Below are positions 20,670-32,269 of a stretch of 64,000 nucleotides of DNA, piece after piece. The DNA lies in contig JAFFJZ010000001.1 of the NCBI GenBank assembly GCA_018340375.1, forward strand, positions 14,030,001 through 14,094,000. Direction: 5' to 3'. The stretch comes from Gonatopus flavifemur. Its lineage: Eukaryota > Arthropoda > Insecta > Hymenoptera > Dryinidae. The position numbers and the translations under genes were made by a program. Within the stretch, counting starts at the first letter, position 1, and each line of letters starts with the position of its first letter. A model generated the notes under the pieces. That model worked only from the letters and a program-made list of their open reading frames with translations. It had not been told where the DNA came from and ran no database searches.

Positions 20670-22071
20670 CCCATGTGAAAATGGAAACACGGGCCGCTAC
20701 TGGCTCATTACTGTTGCCGGAGATACCAGTACTGGCAAATTCACAGCAATCATTATGGGGCGAATTGAATTGCCAGTACTGGCAAAGGAGTTGAAATGAT
20801 AACACCATTTTACATAAGGGCCAGTATAACATTTACCACCACGACGGTAACGATATTTCATGTGAGCCTGCTATGGCGGAACACTGGCATTGCAACAGGA
20901 TCGGTTGTTTTGCCAGAGCTGGATGAGAAATGACAAGGAGTCGGAATGATGACATCCTATGTAGGAATTCAAACCCGACCCAGTACTGGCACAGTACCGG
21001 GAACCGGGGTTACCAGGAGTCATCATATTTCAAGTAAACAAAATAATACATTAAATTTGAACTTTGAAAATCTGAATGATTTATTATTCTCATTATCATC
21101 ATCGGAGAAAGGCAGTTTCGAAGTGATTCTTTGAAAGTTCACTGAGTGAGGATTGAACCCGGGTCCTGCGAGTGAGAAACTGAGTCTCTATCACATCAGC
21201 CGATCTCCGAGTTGACCACGAATCACTCAAATTGCAATTTATTATAATGGGACCGTTGAAGTCATACAATTCACCATAGATTCCGTAGAGGAATAAAGTC
21301 CTACCAATGCTGGCACATAGTTGTCTCTCGAACATATTGAATGATGGTACCAAATCTGGCCGAATGCTGGCGCGACTTCAGCTCACTACAACAGCCGATT
21401 TGCCAAGATCGTGATTTTAACGTCAGTCGACTACCAATTCCAGAATCAGTCAGAGTCTCATCAATACTGGCATATTGCTATCTTCCAAACATATTGAATG
21501 ATCATACCAACTCTGGCCTGATGCTGACAAGACTTTGGCTCACTACAACAGCTGAATTGCCAAGATCGTGATTCTAACGTCAGTTGACTACCGATTGCAT
21601 AATCAGCCAGAGTCCTATCAATACTGGCACATTGTCATCTATCGAACATCTTGAATGCTAATACTAACTCTGGCTCAATACCGGCACAATATTGTCTCAT
21701 CAAAGTAACCATGTTATGGGAAAGATCAGTGGAATCCCTATCCACTATTTATTCCGTATCAGAACTACGTTGCATCGATTTTGCTGTCGTATTGTCTTTT
21801 TTTCGCATTTCACCATCCAACCAACTCTGATTCGGTACTGACGCGGTTCCATTTCTGTACGGTCTGGGTATTCTTCGAACAATATTAATTCGATACTGGC
21901 TCAAGACCTTCTGACCACGTAAGCCAGTACCGTCTGAAATCCGGCGAACATTTGGTGCCAGTTGGAAAACAGTAATGATTCTAAATAGGGACAGTCGTTT
22001 TTGCCAAAGTCTGGCAAATACAACTTTGCCGATATCGCGCCATTTGTCAACTCTGGCTATTTCCACATGGG
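20670..22071. mobile_element. CCCATGTGGAAAT foldback element with CCAGTACTGGCA words, TA duplication
   Basis: Left end CCCATGTGAAAATGGAAACA; right end read inward CCCATGTGGAAATAGCCAGA. TA lies on both sides (20668-20669, 22072-22073). The interior has many CCAGTACTGGCA, TGCCAGTACTGG and CTGGCACATTG words in both orientations. 20670-21340 is the reverse complement of 38680-39466. A tRNA-like SINE sits at 21139-21220. Similar sequence extends left (20589) and right (to about 22408, TTTCCATATGAG), so an older or larger unit may surround it. Confidence 0.8.
21139..21220 (-). repeat. tRNA-like SINE (GATAGAG family)
   Basis: Minus strand: GATCGGCTGATGTGATAGAG followed by a B box GGGTTCAATCC (21150-21160) and TCACTCAGTGAACTT. 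The same sequence is present in the sister element at 38924-38995. A cousin is at 54889-54962 and a more diverged one at 44513-44588. Confidence 0.6.
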
Positions 22072-22445
22072 TACCAAAGCTATCAAAACTGGCAAGAAGT
22101 CGGTATTGATAACATCATTTTACATAAGGGCCTGTATAACATTTAAAACCGTGTCAGTACTATTCGTTTGTATGCACCGACTGTGGTATGATTCTGGCAT
22201 TCCAACCTCGTCCGAACAGTATCGATTTAACACTCGTCCAAGACTGTCTATCCATTCGAATCAATGCCTTTTGGAATTCGTCGAATAGGTTGTGCCAATT
22301 GAAAAATAACAACAACCCTGGATAGAAACAATTTTTCCCGCCAAAGTTTGGCAAATATTACCTCGCCAGTACCAGGCCATTCGTTGACTTCGGCAATTTC
22401 CATATGAGAACATAATTGGGGTCCCCAGGACAAGTTGTAAACAGT

Positions 22446-22509
22446 CCCAAGAGAACGCAAACCTTCAGGAACGTTCGATGTACGTTCTTGGAGGTTTGTA
22501 TTCTCTGGG
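22446..22509. repeat. 64-bp hairpin (CCCAAGAGAACGCAAACCT)
   Basis: CCCAAGAGAACGCAAACCTT then CAGGAACGT is mirrored by ACGTTCTTGGAGGTTTGTAT then TCTCTGGG. A relative with a longer loop lies at 26228-26322. Confidence 0.75.
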
Positions 22510-24390
22510 CAAGGTGGAACAGTTTATTAACAGGAACCTAAAGAAGGATGGAAAGATAATTCTCAATTTTCCTCCGTGTTGAAACTTTCATCAAAGTCCA
22601 TCGGTATCCGTATTCAAGCTGAAGAAGATTCATCCAGAATCCTACTAAAAAATTTTCGATTCACCTTGTGAATGAGGATTCGAACGAGTCCGTCCATTAA
22701 TGAATCTCTCCATATATCTCAAAGGATGATCAATACGATAATCTTCTTCACAATCTCCCTCGAGATATAGAATTTCATAATTCTAAATGAAATGGCAAAT
22801 CATTCTGTCAAGTAGAATACTTCGTGATAAATACTGATCTTGGTTTGTTTTCTATGTAAAGTGCATCATTATTAATATTTATTCATTTCACTAATGAAGT
22901 TATGATAGTTGTACCGTTGGCTAGACAACAAAAAATCCTCAACCAATGATGCATGAAATATAGGTATATTATGAAGATTGATTCTACTTCTATAGGTATT
23001 CCTCGCCTCATTTGTGGTTCATGTTTGACGAGCAATTAGAAAGACCATAATTACTGATAATGAAATACCTCGAAGCGTTAACAACTCATCGAGAAAATTT
23101 TTCAAATTTCTGTCAAGGACACAATAATTATTAGACTGATTCGAATGAAAGAAATCTTGAACTACAACTAAATCGACAACCTTTGTAACATTCATTCGCG
23201 CACAGGTGTACCAGACATGAGTGGGAGCAGCAGAAGGCCATTCCTCTTCCCCAGTTCCACGTCGACCGATTGCGATGATGTGATGTGACATGACTAGTGC
23301 ACCACTTCTACTTGCACTTTCTTTTCCGACTAATGGTTCCCGGACACAAAAACAGAAGCAAAAAACAAGCTAATAAAACTTCCTTATGATATTGTTTTTT
23401 CTTATTCACAATCCATTGGTCACCTTCTCAAGGAAGTTTCATTGATATTTTTCATCCCTCTCATTAGAATTATTGTCTTTATGTACTAATTCGTGAAGTT
23501 GTTCAAACTAGAATACAAATGCCTAGTGAGAATTCGTCAAATGCAGGTGAGAATGATTTGGATAAATACGGGCGTATCTCGAGCATCCTCATCGACTGCG
23601 CTTACTCACTTGCTTGCCGCATCCAATGGAGACACCATGACGTAATTCTGGAGAAAGTAACGAGACACGAAAGATGGACATGGACATACGAACAGGCACA
23701 AGTAAAGTTCTTGCACGTACACTATTCATACTGAGGTTCGTGTGCGAATATTGGCACGCAAGGGAGAAAAAAGAATCGCAAATGCCTTCGAGATGGATCA
23801 CGATGGAATGGGATATGGAGGACGTATTGCGTAAAACAGTGCCAAACGTTTGTAATGGTAAATTATTCGTTTAAGTTCGGATATACGTTACGGTGACTAT
23901 ACAGCGTGCATTGATAACAGACGTCTTTTCGATCGATTATTCGCTTGTGCGTAATTGTGAAGAATTTTTTTTCTACTTACTTTTGCGTCAGGTGAAAACT
24001 TTCAAGTTTCAATAAATCTCAAATTCCATTATTCCTTTGAATATACGAGAGATTTAAGCACGATAACTCGTATTTCACGTTATTAATCAAATTTTTCATT
24101 ATTCTTCTGCTCCGTGAAGATACCCAATCGAGTTTCACGATGATTCATGAAAGCTGTACAGGTTTTTCTGAAGGGTACAGATTATTTAAACATGATTCAG
24201 ATGATAAATATATGAATAATGTGGATTGTGAGATTATATCTTGTAAATGTATATATTTCATTGCTAACTGGTTGTGATTGCTGAAATGTAGGTAGCGTGA
24301 AGAGCTTTATTTTCATTACTATTCAGTATTATTTTTAACAATCGTGCATTTTTATAGATAATTTCACACTAATTTTAACATATCCAGAAT
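22510..24390. other. Unassigned; short ORFs near 23019-23874
   Basis: Three frames of 66-90 codons (minus 23019-23291; plus 23519-23734 and 23674-23874) overlap in a locally CpG-richer stretch. None has a motif I recognise and the two plus frames conflict. I see no repeat termini. It could hold a host exon, but this is not demonstrable by eye. Confidence 0.3.
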
Positions 24391-24392
24391 AT

Positions 24393-24516
24393 GGATGGGC
24401 GAGATTTGACAGTACCAGTCCTTTTTGTAGCAAATTTGTCGAATTTATATTGAACTCGATAAAATATCGATTAAAATTTCATAAAAAGTATCTATGCTGT
24501 CAAGTATCACCCATCC
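24393..24516. repeat. GGATGGGYGA miniature element
   Basis: Left end GGATGGGCGAGATTTGACAG and right end read inward GGATGGGTGATACTTGACAG; AAAATTTCAT-type words lie between. It is related in its end motif to 7290-7428. Confidence 0.75.
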
Positions 24517-24519
24517 CTA

Positions 24520-26225
24520 CTCTAGAAAAGTATTCAATTAATTAAAAAATCAATATAACCTACTGCAATTCGGTACCATCAATGAGAAACTATTCTCACC
24601 CCATCTTCAAATATTACCGCATTTTTTGAAGTGTTTGAAAGTAATTACATTTGAAGTGTCGTATAAACTAAACTCCTTACTCTAAAAACAAGGCTGGTTC
24701 TGATTCTGTTCAAATAAAAAGAAATTGCAAGCGATAAAACTGGAATCATTGAATATTGAGGTCGATTGAGATAGAACAATGTGGATGAAAATTAGCTGAG
24801 ATCGATCCGACTTACGAAACTGAGATACTTTGATCTCATTATGGGTCGAATACACCGTAAGAACTTTGGAATTACAATTCCACCACGCCTTTCAAATTTC
24901 TCCCAAATATCGCTTAAATTGCATCTCTTTGAAATTCAATCGATGAAAGATCCAATAATTAAAAAAATGAACAGTATTGTTGCATCAAGAATATTATTTT
25001 CTTACTAGAATTGTAGAAATCGAAATCATTTCAGATATCATTAATTTTTATTACCCCCTACATAACTTCGAGGAACGAACGCCATTTTATAATTAAAAAA
25101 AAGGTAAACTTATCAACATTCCACAGTTTAATTTCTATGGTTATGCAATTTTCTATAATTCATTTTGAAAAATCACCAAAGGTGGAAAGCATCTTCGCAG
25201 CAACGTAACATACGTATGTATAAACTTCACGACGTCCTTCAGTGAATTATTCATTAATAGCACGCTCATGACGTATCGATGATTAAAAACCATCACTTCT
25301 CGTGTCAAACTTTCAATTTTGAAAATACATATTTTTTCTCCCGTTCCCTGGTTCGCATATCCGGAAGATAATTACCGTTCGAATGAAGAAATTCCAATGT
25401 ACATATTATACACGTGAGAAAGAAAATGTTTTTTCATTTGATTCAACCATGATTATTATGATTTTTCAATCCACAAGTATGTTCCTTATTATCGACAATT
25501 TTGCAACATCGTGTCCTTCGACCTACGGTACCGTTATAGAAAGCCTGTTCTGTTTGATGACCTTGGACAAATGTCTTCAAGTCCGGTGGATGACTTCCTG
25601 CCTTTCTTTCACGATGATGAGTACACATTTTCAGAATTATTCAATATTCTTGGACGAGGACGCACGGTGACATAAGAGATATGTATTCGCTTAATGGCTC
25701 GAAAGACTGTTTCAATGTTGATGATGCAAAATACGTGAACGCATTCAGTTGTAAATCTCCAAGTTACTTGTGAGATATGTTGCATTCGCTACTTTGTGGT
25801 AACGTTATTCTAATCGCTCAGTCATAGGATTAGATACATCATTCTTGTTATTTGTGCGGCAAGGGGATTTAATGAACAAAGAAAGGTATTTGTTTTATAT
25901 GATCATGGAACGTACTGACAATTCAGTGATTTATTGGGTGATTTATCAATGATTTGAAAAGTTTCATATTTCAGAGACGTTGCTATTTATCGCTGGATTT
26001 ACTTCATTGAATTTTGAATCTCTAGTGAAAATAAGGGATGTGAGATTCTAAAATATTTCAACCAAAGATGAAACCATACAAGGATCATCTATGAAAAAGT
26101 TTATGTAGACTCTTATATTGACCATACATAATTTTATAATCTTGCAACAGCCTCAAGATGACTAGGATGATTTCTGCTAGCATATAAATTTAAATTTGTT
26201 TATAATATTGTTGAATCTATTCAGT
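24520..26225. other. AT-rich stretch without recognised features
   Basis: Both strands are open for about 90 codons at 25383-25670 in several frames, which argues against a real coding frame. No termini or tandem repeats. Confidence 0.4.
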
Positions 26226-26227
26226 CT

Positions 26228-26322
26228 CCCAAGAGGACATAAACCTCCAGGAACGTTGAATGGAGGAATCTGACGTTCAGGTTGGTCTACTGGATGTTTC
26301 TGGAGATTTATGTTCTCTCGGG
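26228..26322. repeat. Hairpin (CCCAAGAGGACATAAACCTCC)
   Basis: CCCAAGAGGACATAAACCTC then CAGGAACGTT at the left is mirrored by TTTCTGGAGATTTATGTTCT then CTCGGG at the right. It is the second copy of the family at 22446-22509. Confidence 0.75.
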
Positions 26323-26394
26323 GATCCATTTGATCCAAAGATACAGGAAAATTGTCTAAAATCATTCATCGATAAAATGAAATGATTCCAACAC

Positions 26395-26539
26395 AGCTAA
26401 AAATGATTTGTGACATTCTCTAAGCGCTTTTAAGGATCTGACCAAAGCCTGAAGAGACCTGATAAGGCCTCATTTCATCCTCATCAGAGATTCCCAGGTC
26501 CTAATAAGATCAACAGGGTATCACAAATCATTTTTAGCC
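26395..26539. repeat. GCTAAAAATGATTTGTGA inverted-repeat element
   Basis: The 18-bp arm GCTAAAAATGATTTGTGA at 26396 is perfectly mirrored at 26522-26539. The interior has CCTGATAAGGCCT, GGTCCTAATAAGATC and similar words that also occur in 30043-32197 and in 7470-8509 (which also has a GTCATAAATCATTTCTA end-like word at about 8205). Confidence 0.75.
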
Positions 26540-26544
26540 AGGTT

Positions 26545-28320
26545 GTGATCGTGTTAACTTAAAGGATTATTTTAGACACTTTCCTCCCTCTCTTCGGACC
26601 CAGGTTGGAGTGATCTGGGTCAAAGCACAGGTTCAGGATAGACCAATTTTCAATCGAGGAAATTGTTAAAAATCGCGATTATCAAACTTTAGGTTCTCTG
26701 TAACCATAGTCACGAAAACTGTTCGAGATGGATGTTTCAGGAGAGTGAAATTCAGGTGGCTCGAATAATCGATACTCATGAGGAATCATCGAACACCTAT
26801 TGTTATTCCAAAATGGAGAATCTCTCGTATCAATGAATTTTTTTTTCAATCCAATTGGTGTGAGTCCATTTTACTACATTTCAACTACTGTTCATACTTC
26901 TGCAATCACAAAACATGAAAGACAAAAAGAATCTGATTTGATCATATTTATTGAATTATAATTCATTCTGGGATAGAATAAACATACACATACGTATATC
27001 AAATCCAGATCAAATTGTAATAACATACAATACTCACGAAATATCTTCTGTCAGGATCATATTTTTCCATTACATCATCAACAAAATCACATACAATCAT
27101 TCGAATACATTATGAAAAAATGATAACCCCCATAAATTTGAGCGTGTATTCGATCGAGTACCGAATCTATAGCCAAGAGTTTTTTCTCCCTGCAAAGCAA
27201 ATTACGTCAGAATTTCCAAAAAATACAATGATTCATGCATAATTTCATTTATTTTCTGTTGCCAGGAACGAGGAAAAAAAGCGAACGTTTCGCAACAATT
27301 ATGTAAATGATTTCACGATATATCATCATATGCAGATATGCGATTTTCGAAAGATAATATCCACGAATTAATCCACATTTCGTTCTATCAAAATATTCCA
27401 CTTGCTATCAAATGCAAATAATCTTTCTCTTTTCTCGTACAAACTTTCGTATCGCGAGTGTAGTCTCTTCTGGTCGTTGATTCACTGGACAGAAGTGAAC
27501 AAAGATACGTAGAATGTGCTATACCGTACTGTTTCTTCTCTTATCTGAGACGTGTCTTCGTCGAAATCTTGATAGACCGTTGGAACGAGAGGGAACAAGG
27601 AACAGGGGAGTTCGTTAGAAATTGTCTCAACTTCCTACAGGGAAATAAAGGCAATAATTCCTAACGGATAAAACCAGTATTTTGAATAGAATTATTAGAA
27701 TTCATAACAGAGACAATCATTTTATTGTTGTTTGATGTCAAGTTTGAAATTTGATTGATCGTAGTATACAATGGAACCGCAAACTTGAAATTTATTTTTT
27801 CTTCCTTCAGTCTGTGTTCGTGAGATTGTATCTTCTTTTGTCCGTGCACATTTGACATTCTGTTTACTGGTATTTCCTGGGATTCCTTTTTTTGTGACTT
27901 TTGTCAACTCAACATGCAAAACAGGTATACAAACTCAAGGATGCGACACTACTTGTAACAGTGGTTATAGTCGTCAATGGGAAAATAAACTTCACTTGGA
28001 GTTCATTCTGGAAATTTCTGATGGTTACCATGAAAAATCATCGTGATTACGAAATAGCGAATTTGCGACATAATCTTATTCGAATATACGTTTTTTCAGA
28101 CAAGAATTATGAACAGAGATTGAAATGATTCAAGGATATCATAATAAAAATAGACTGGGCAATTAATAATAGAACTTTGATAACATACCACCAAACACAG
28201 TTTATAACCGCATCATAACTGCAATGTAACTTAGAATCACAAGCAATATTACCTGCTCGTTACATACAAAGGACTGATAATTTGTAACACCACACCTATC
28301 AAAGGTTGCTACTACAATGT
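26545..28320. other. AT-rich stretch without recognised features
   Basis: 27420-27640 is locally GC-richer. The ORFs at 27661-28128 lie on both strands and overlap; none is recognised. Confidence 0.35.
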
Positions 28321-28325
28321 AACTA

Positions 28326-28746
28326 CCCATGTAAGAATTTACCAGTGGCGCAGGGCTGACCCAGCCCCGACGAGCATTAGCGAAGCCTTGAGAGAAAGCC
28401 TAACTGAGGACTGAAATAATAATATTGTTTCATCAATTGACGAGCCTCAATTTTGACGCCTGGGGCAACGGTGGTGAAAGATCGTCAATGTTGGCGTAGG
28501 CTTGATTCAATGGTTCTGCAATGATGGGCTGACACAATACTTTTGCTATAAAACCAAAGCTGGTATAAACTTGCGCCAACACTGTTTTATCACTTTTCAT
28601 CTTTGTATTGCCGTCGCAGGCACGATATCACCTTCATTGTCAATCAATATTGGCCCAATATAAATTCCCTACGGATTGGCTGTCATGCCTGGCCCAAGCC
28701 ATTGCCCGTGGTCAACATTGGCGGGATCGCTAAATTGTTACATGGG
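28326..28746. mobile_element. CCCATGTAA element, TA duplication
   Basis: Left end CCCATGTAAGAATTTACC and right end read inward CCCATGTAACAATTTAGC, with TA on both sides (28324-28325, 28747-28748). The interior carries GTCAATGTTGGC, GCCAACACTG and CAACATTGGCG words in both orientations. A diverged copy is at 20311-20525. Confidence 0.85.
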
Positions 28747-28983
28747 TACAATATAACATAATTCATCTGAGCAACATCGTGGTTTCATCCATCATAAGTT
28801 ACAATATTGAACCTAATAAAATGGTATAAAATCAGTTTGAAGATTGAACACGAACATCTTCAAATCTGAGGTCAAAAAGTATCTACGATGCATATTTTTC
28901 AAAACAAAAAGGACATAACAGTTACATGTAACCAACAAATAGAATGTTATGTTGTAGTGACGTTGCGACTATTTTTCATGACA

Positions 28984-29089
28984 CCCAAAGATATCTCCGT
29001 CGCCTCCACGTGGACTCCATGGAGCTGAACGTTATCCACGTGAAGACCACGGAGATGCGCCAGAGTAATCGGTGGATGTGCTGTTGGGG
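28984..29089. repeat. CCC element of the TCCGTGGAC family
   Basis: Ends CCCAAAGATATCTCCGTCGC and, inverted, CCCCAACAGCACATCCACCG. CCACGTGGACTCCATGGAG and ATCTCCGTGG words make it strongly self-complementary. Relatives: 1766-1911 and 62429-62478. Confidence 0.6.
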
Positions 29090-29195
29090 TAACCAGAGTA
29101 CAATTATCATCATCATGGAGTAATCAGTCTTAAGACTGGTTTGATGAAATCCTCTATCTGTGTCTATTATCCGCTAAACGCTTGATTTCTACATA

Positions 29196-29467
29196 CACGG
29201 AGAAAAATAAACAGTAACAGTTACTGTGAATGACAGTAATCGGTTGAAAAACAAATGAAGATACAGTAGGATAGTAAAGATTATCACGATCACCGTCATA
29301 GGTACTGCATTGAAATGTGTGATCACTGTGCGGCCAGTAATGACAAATTTCAATGCAGTACCTATGACGGTGATCGTGATAATCTTTACTATCCTACTGT
29401 ATCTTCATTTGTTTTTCAACCGATTACTGTCATTCACAGTAACTGTTACTGTTTATTTTTCTCCGTG
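29196..29467. mobile_element. CACGGAGAAAAATAAACAG palindromic element, TA duplication
   Basis: The inverted repeat CACGGAGAAAAATAAACAGT is nearly perfect over about 100 bp and continues through CAGTAATCGGTTGAAAAAC and GTGATCACCGTCATAGGTAC words. TA lies on both sides (29194-29195, 29468-29469). The intact LINE at 58070 reads CATATCTACAAC, showing the single TA before insertion. Confidence 0.95.
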
Positions 29468-29654
29468 TATCTACGACAACCCTTATCTTGTATAATTTGA
29501 TCTAGGTCTACCTTTGCGAGTTTTACCATTCATTTTTGCTTCTAATATTATTTTCAATAAACTATTTTTCACGACATGTTTCAAAAGACTTCTTTCTTCA
29601 TTTACCTTCTCAAGTGCTTCTTCATTTTTTACTTCCTCTATCTACTTTATTCTA

Positions 29655-29953
29655 CACGGAAACACCGGGTCTATTGATATTTAGACAAATAACTCTCAAT
29701 TTAGGGAAAACGAGAATCGCTGAAAAATATTCGTAGTGAGTCTACTAAAAATTCGTAGTCGATGTATTAACAATTGATAGTTCCACTGTGAAAAATATCA
29801 ATGAAACTATCAACTGTTAATATTTTGACTACGAATTTTTGGTAGACTCACTACGAATATTTTTCAGCGATCCTCTTTTTCCCTACATTGACAGTCATTT
29901 TTCTGAACTTCGATAAATTCTTTCTAAATATCAATAGACTCGCTCTTTCCGTG
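29655..29953. mobile_element. CACGGAAA palindromic element, TA duplication
   Basis: Ends CACGGAAACACCGGGTCTAT and, inverted, CACGGAAAGAGCGAGTCTAT; the arms continue through GATATTTAGA and ATCGCTGAAAAATATTCGTA. TA lies on both sides (29653-29654, 29954-29955); the empty site is ATTCTAAGCATCC at about 58310. A second copy is at 37435-37710. Confidence 0.95.
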
Positions 29954-30042
29954 TAAGCATCCTCCTATAACACTACATTTCAAAAGCTTCGAGTCTTCGT
30001 TGGTCCGTTTTTCCAATTGTTCAAGTTTCGCAACCATTTAAT

Positions 30043-32197
30043 CCCGACTAGAAATTTGCCCGATCAGTCATAAGGGCATGATTAGGTAATCTTAAGGTAT
30101 ACCTTATTAAGGCATGCCTGATCATGACCGGGTCAGAATCGGATGAGATTGCCTTTCATGCTGTGCTAATTAGAGCCCATCAGGTCATGATATCAGTTTT
30201 TGACCATGCCCTCATGTATGTGCCTTAAGTAGACGTGGTTTCACATAAAGATACCCAATCAGAATTTAACAACTGGCGCAGTACTGCGTCAGTACCGGCT
30301 AACACTGGCGGGGTACTGGCGGTCTGCACTGCAGCAGTACTGGCATTTGCCCGAAATGATAACGCTTTTCCGTACTGAGTACTTGGTACTGGCATAGTAC
30401 TGGTCATCGGTAATGGTCTTCAGTACCGGCGCAATACACCCAATCAGAATTCCACAACTAGCGCTGTACTGCGCCAGTACCGGCTAAGACTGGCGGGGTA
30501 CTGATGGTCTGTACTGCAGTAGTACTGGCATTTGTCCGAAATGATAACGCTTTGCCATACTGGGTACGTGCTAGCTGACTCTTGGGGGCCCAATACTGGC
30601 ACTGTACTCCGCCTGTTGTCAACATTGACATACTTCGGTTTCTTCTGATTCCCAACTAGAAATTTACAACTGACGCAGTACTGCACCAGTACTAGCCAAG
30701 ACTGGCAGGGTACTGGCATTTGTCTGAAATGATAACGCTTTTCAGTACTGGGGATTGAGTACTGATGCCATTATTCGCAATCAGTGCAGGGCCAGTACTG
30801 GGTTAGTACCTGGCCGGTATTAAGTTCTCAGTACTGGTTTATCAGTACAGGCATATTACTGTATTTTTATGTATCCAGTACTGATCCCGTACGTATTGAC
30901 CAAGTGTTGGAGACCCAATCCTGGCACTGTACTGCACCTGTTGGCAACATTGGCATATTACGGATTTTTCTGATTGGGTTGGGTGATTTCTTATTATTTG
31001 CAATCACTGCAGTGCCTGTATTGTATCAGTACTTGATCGACATCAAGCTTTCAGTACTGGTGTATCAGTACTGGCATAGTACTGTATCAGTACTTGGTCG
31101 AAATCAAACTTTCAGTACTGGTATAGTACTGTATTTCTATGTATCCAGTACTCAATCCGTACGTGCTAGCCGACTCTTGGGGGCCCAATACTGGCACTGG
31201 ACTCCGCCTGTTGTCAACATTGGCATACTTCGGTTTTTTCTGATTGGGTATGTGCACCCCACCGGGATCTGATACGTCATCCCAACATGGAATATTGATT
31301 TTCCGACGCAGACCGTGACAAGGATATTGAACCGGGGCCTTATCGGGGCCTAATAGATTTGCCTCAGTTATAGATTTCTCTACATATAATCAAGTGACAC
31401 CAGGTAATATAATCAGGGCCACGTCGGGCTCTCCTGTAATACTCATTTCACAACAGATTTATGTAGTGTTAGAGAATCCAATCCTTATCAGGCCCCTATA
31501 TGGTTGAGTTATGAAAATCAATGCCTTATCGTTCTCATTTCTGAGAGAAATCTGGAAAATTCAAAAGATATCTCAGGATATAAAATAGGATTTTCTTCGT
31601 ATATGGTAAACTAACATCAAGTAATATGACCAGGATCATGTTGAGCCCTTTCATATATGTCTGATCTGAAACACCTATTTTGCCACGGAGTGTAACTAAG
31701 ACTCGGTACTCTAGTCTCATCAACCATCCGTCTATCCATCTATCCATTCAAGTGTCTATCTATTCTGAAACCCATTTCCACATATTTTTCTAAAATTTCA
31801 GATACCATCCAGTTATATGATAGAAGATGAGAGGTTGAAAAGGTTGTAAATGTCACTTGAAAAGAGAGGTTATATGCCATCTTGCTTGAATCATATCTAG
31901 CGTATGTTCGCCATCTTTCTTTTATTGCATATGACTGTAGTAGACCTGATAGTATGATCTGGTTGACATGATCTGAACGTGATAATAGCCCTAGCACTTT
32001 TTATGGTTTATTGGTACCTTTTTTAATCAGGTTAACTCACGAGGTCCTGATCATTCTTACCTGATCGTTTCCTCATCACGCCTTTGCGTTACATGTATGA
32101 TCGGGTCCTGATCGGGCTACATTATCAAGGCCTGACTGCTACATCGGGCTGTCATGATCCGATCATGATAATGGCCCCTGTATTTTTTGTAGTCGGG
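30043..32197. mobile_element. 2.2-kb CCCGACTA element, AT duplication
   Basis: Left end CCCGACTAGAAATTTG and right end read inward CCCGACTACAAAAAATAC. AT flanks both sides (30041-30042, 32198-32199), and the intact LINE at about 58388 reads ATAATGCTGTG with a single AT. The outer parts (30043-30250 and 31260-32197) hold TGATCRGG, GGGCCTGAT and CCTGATCATG words. The centre is the inserted element 30254-31248. No credible transposase ORF. Confidence 0.9.
30254..31248. mobile_element. CCCAATCAGAA element packed with CAGTACTGGC words, TA duplication
   Basis: Ends CCCAATCAGAA in both orientations with TA on both sides (30252-30253, 31249-31250). The interior has dozens of CAGTACTGGCA, GCCAGTACTG and AGTACTG words and longer internal duplicates (ATTTGYCYGAAATGATAACGC three times; CTCTTGGGGGCCCAATACTG twice). 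A terminal-like TTCTGATTC at 30649 suggests internal tandem growth. It is nested in 30043-32197. Confidence 0.85.
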
Positions 32198-32269
32198 ATG
32201 CTGTACTCCAAACGTAACTCTTCAAGAATTTCTTCCTTGCCGCTAAGCTAATGTTCTTTGAGCATAGTA

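Noticed and set aside
23519..23874. Two overlapping plus-strand ORFs as a host gene
   Set aside because: They are in conflicting frames, short, without recognisable motifs, splice context or polyadenylation signal.
30225..31272. ORFs on both strands through the CAGTACTGGC region (up to 162 codons)
   Set aside because: They consist of translated repeat words and mirror each other across strands; no protein-like motif.
30043..32197. Helitron insertion (between A and T, TC start)
   Set aside because: The element has clear terminal inverted repeats and lacks a CTRR end with 3' hairpin; an AT duplication explains the site equally well.
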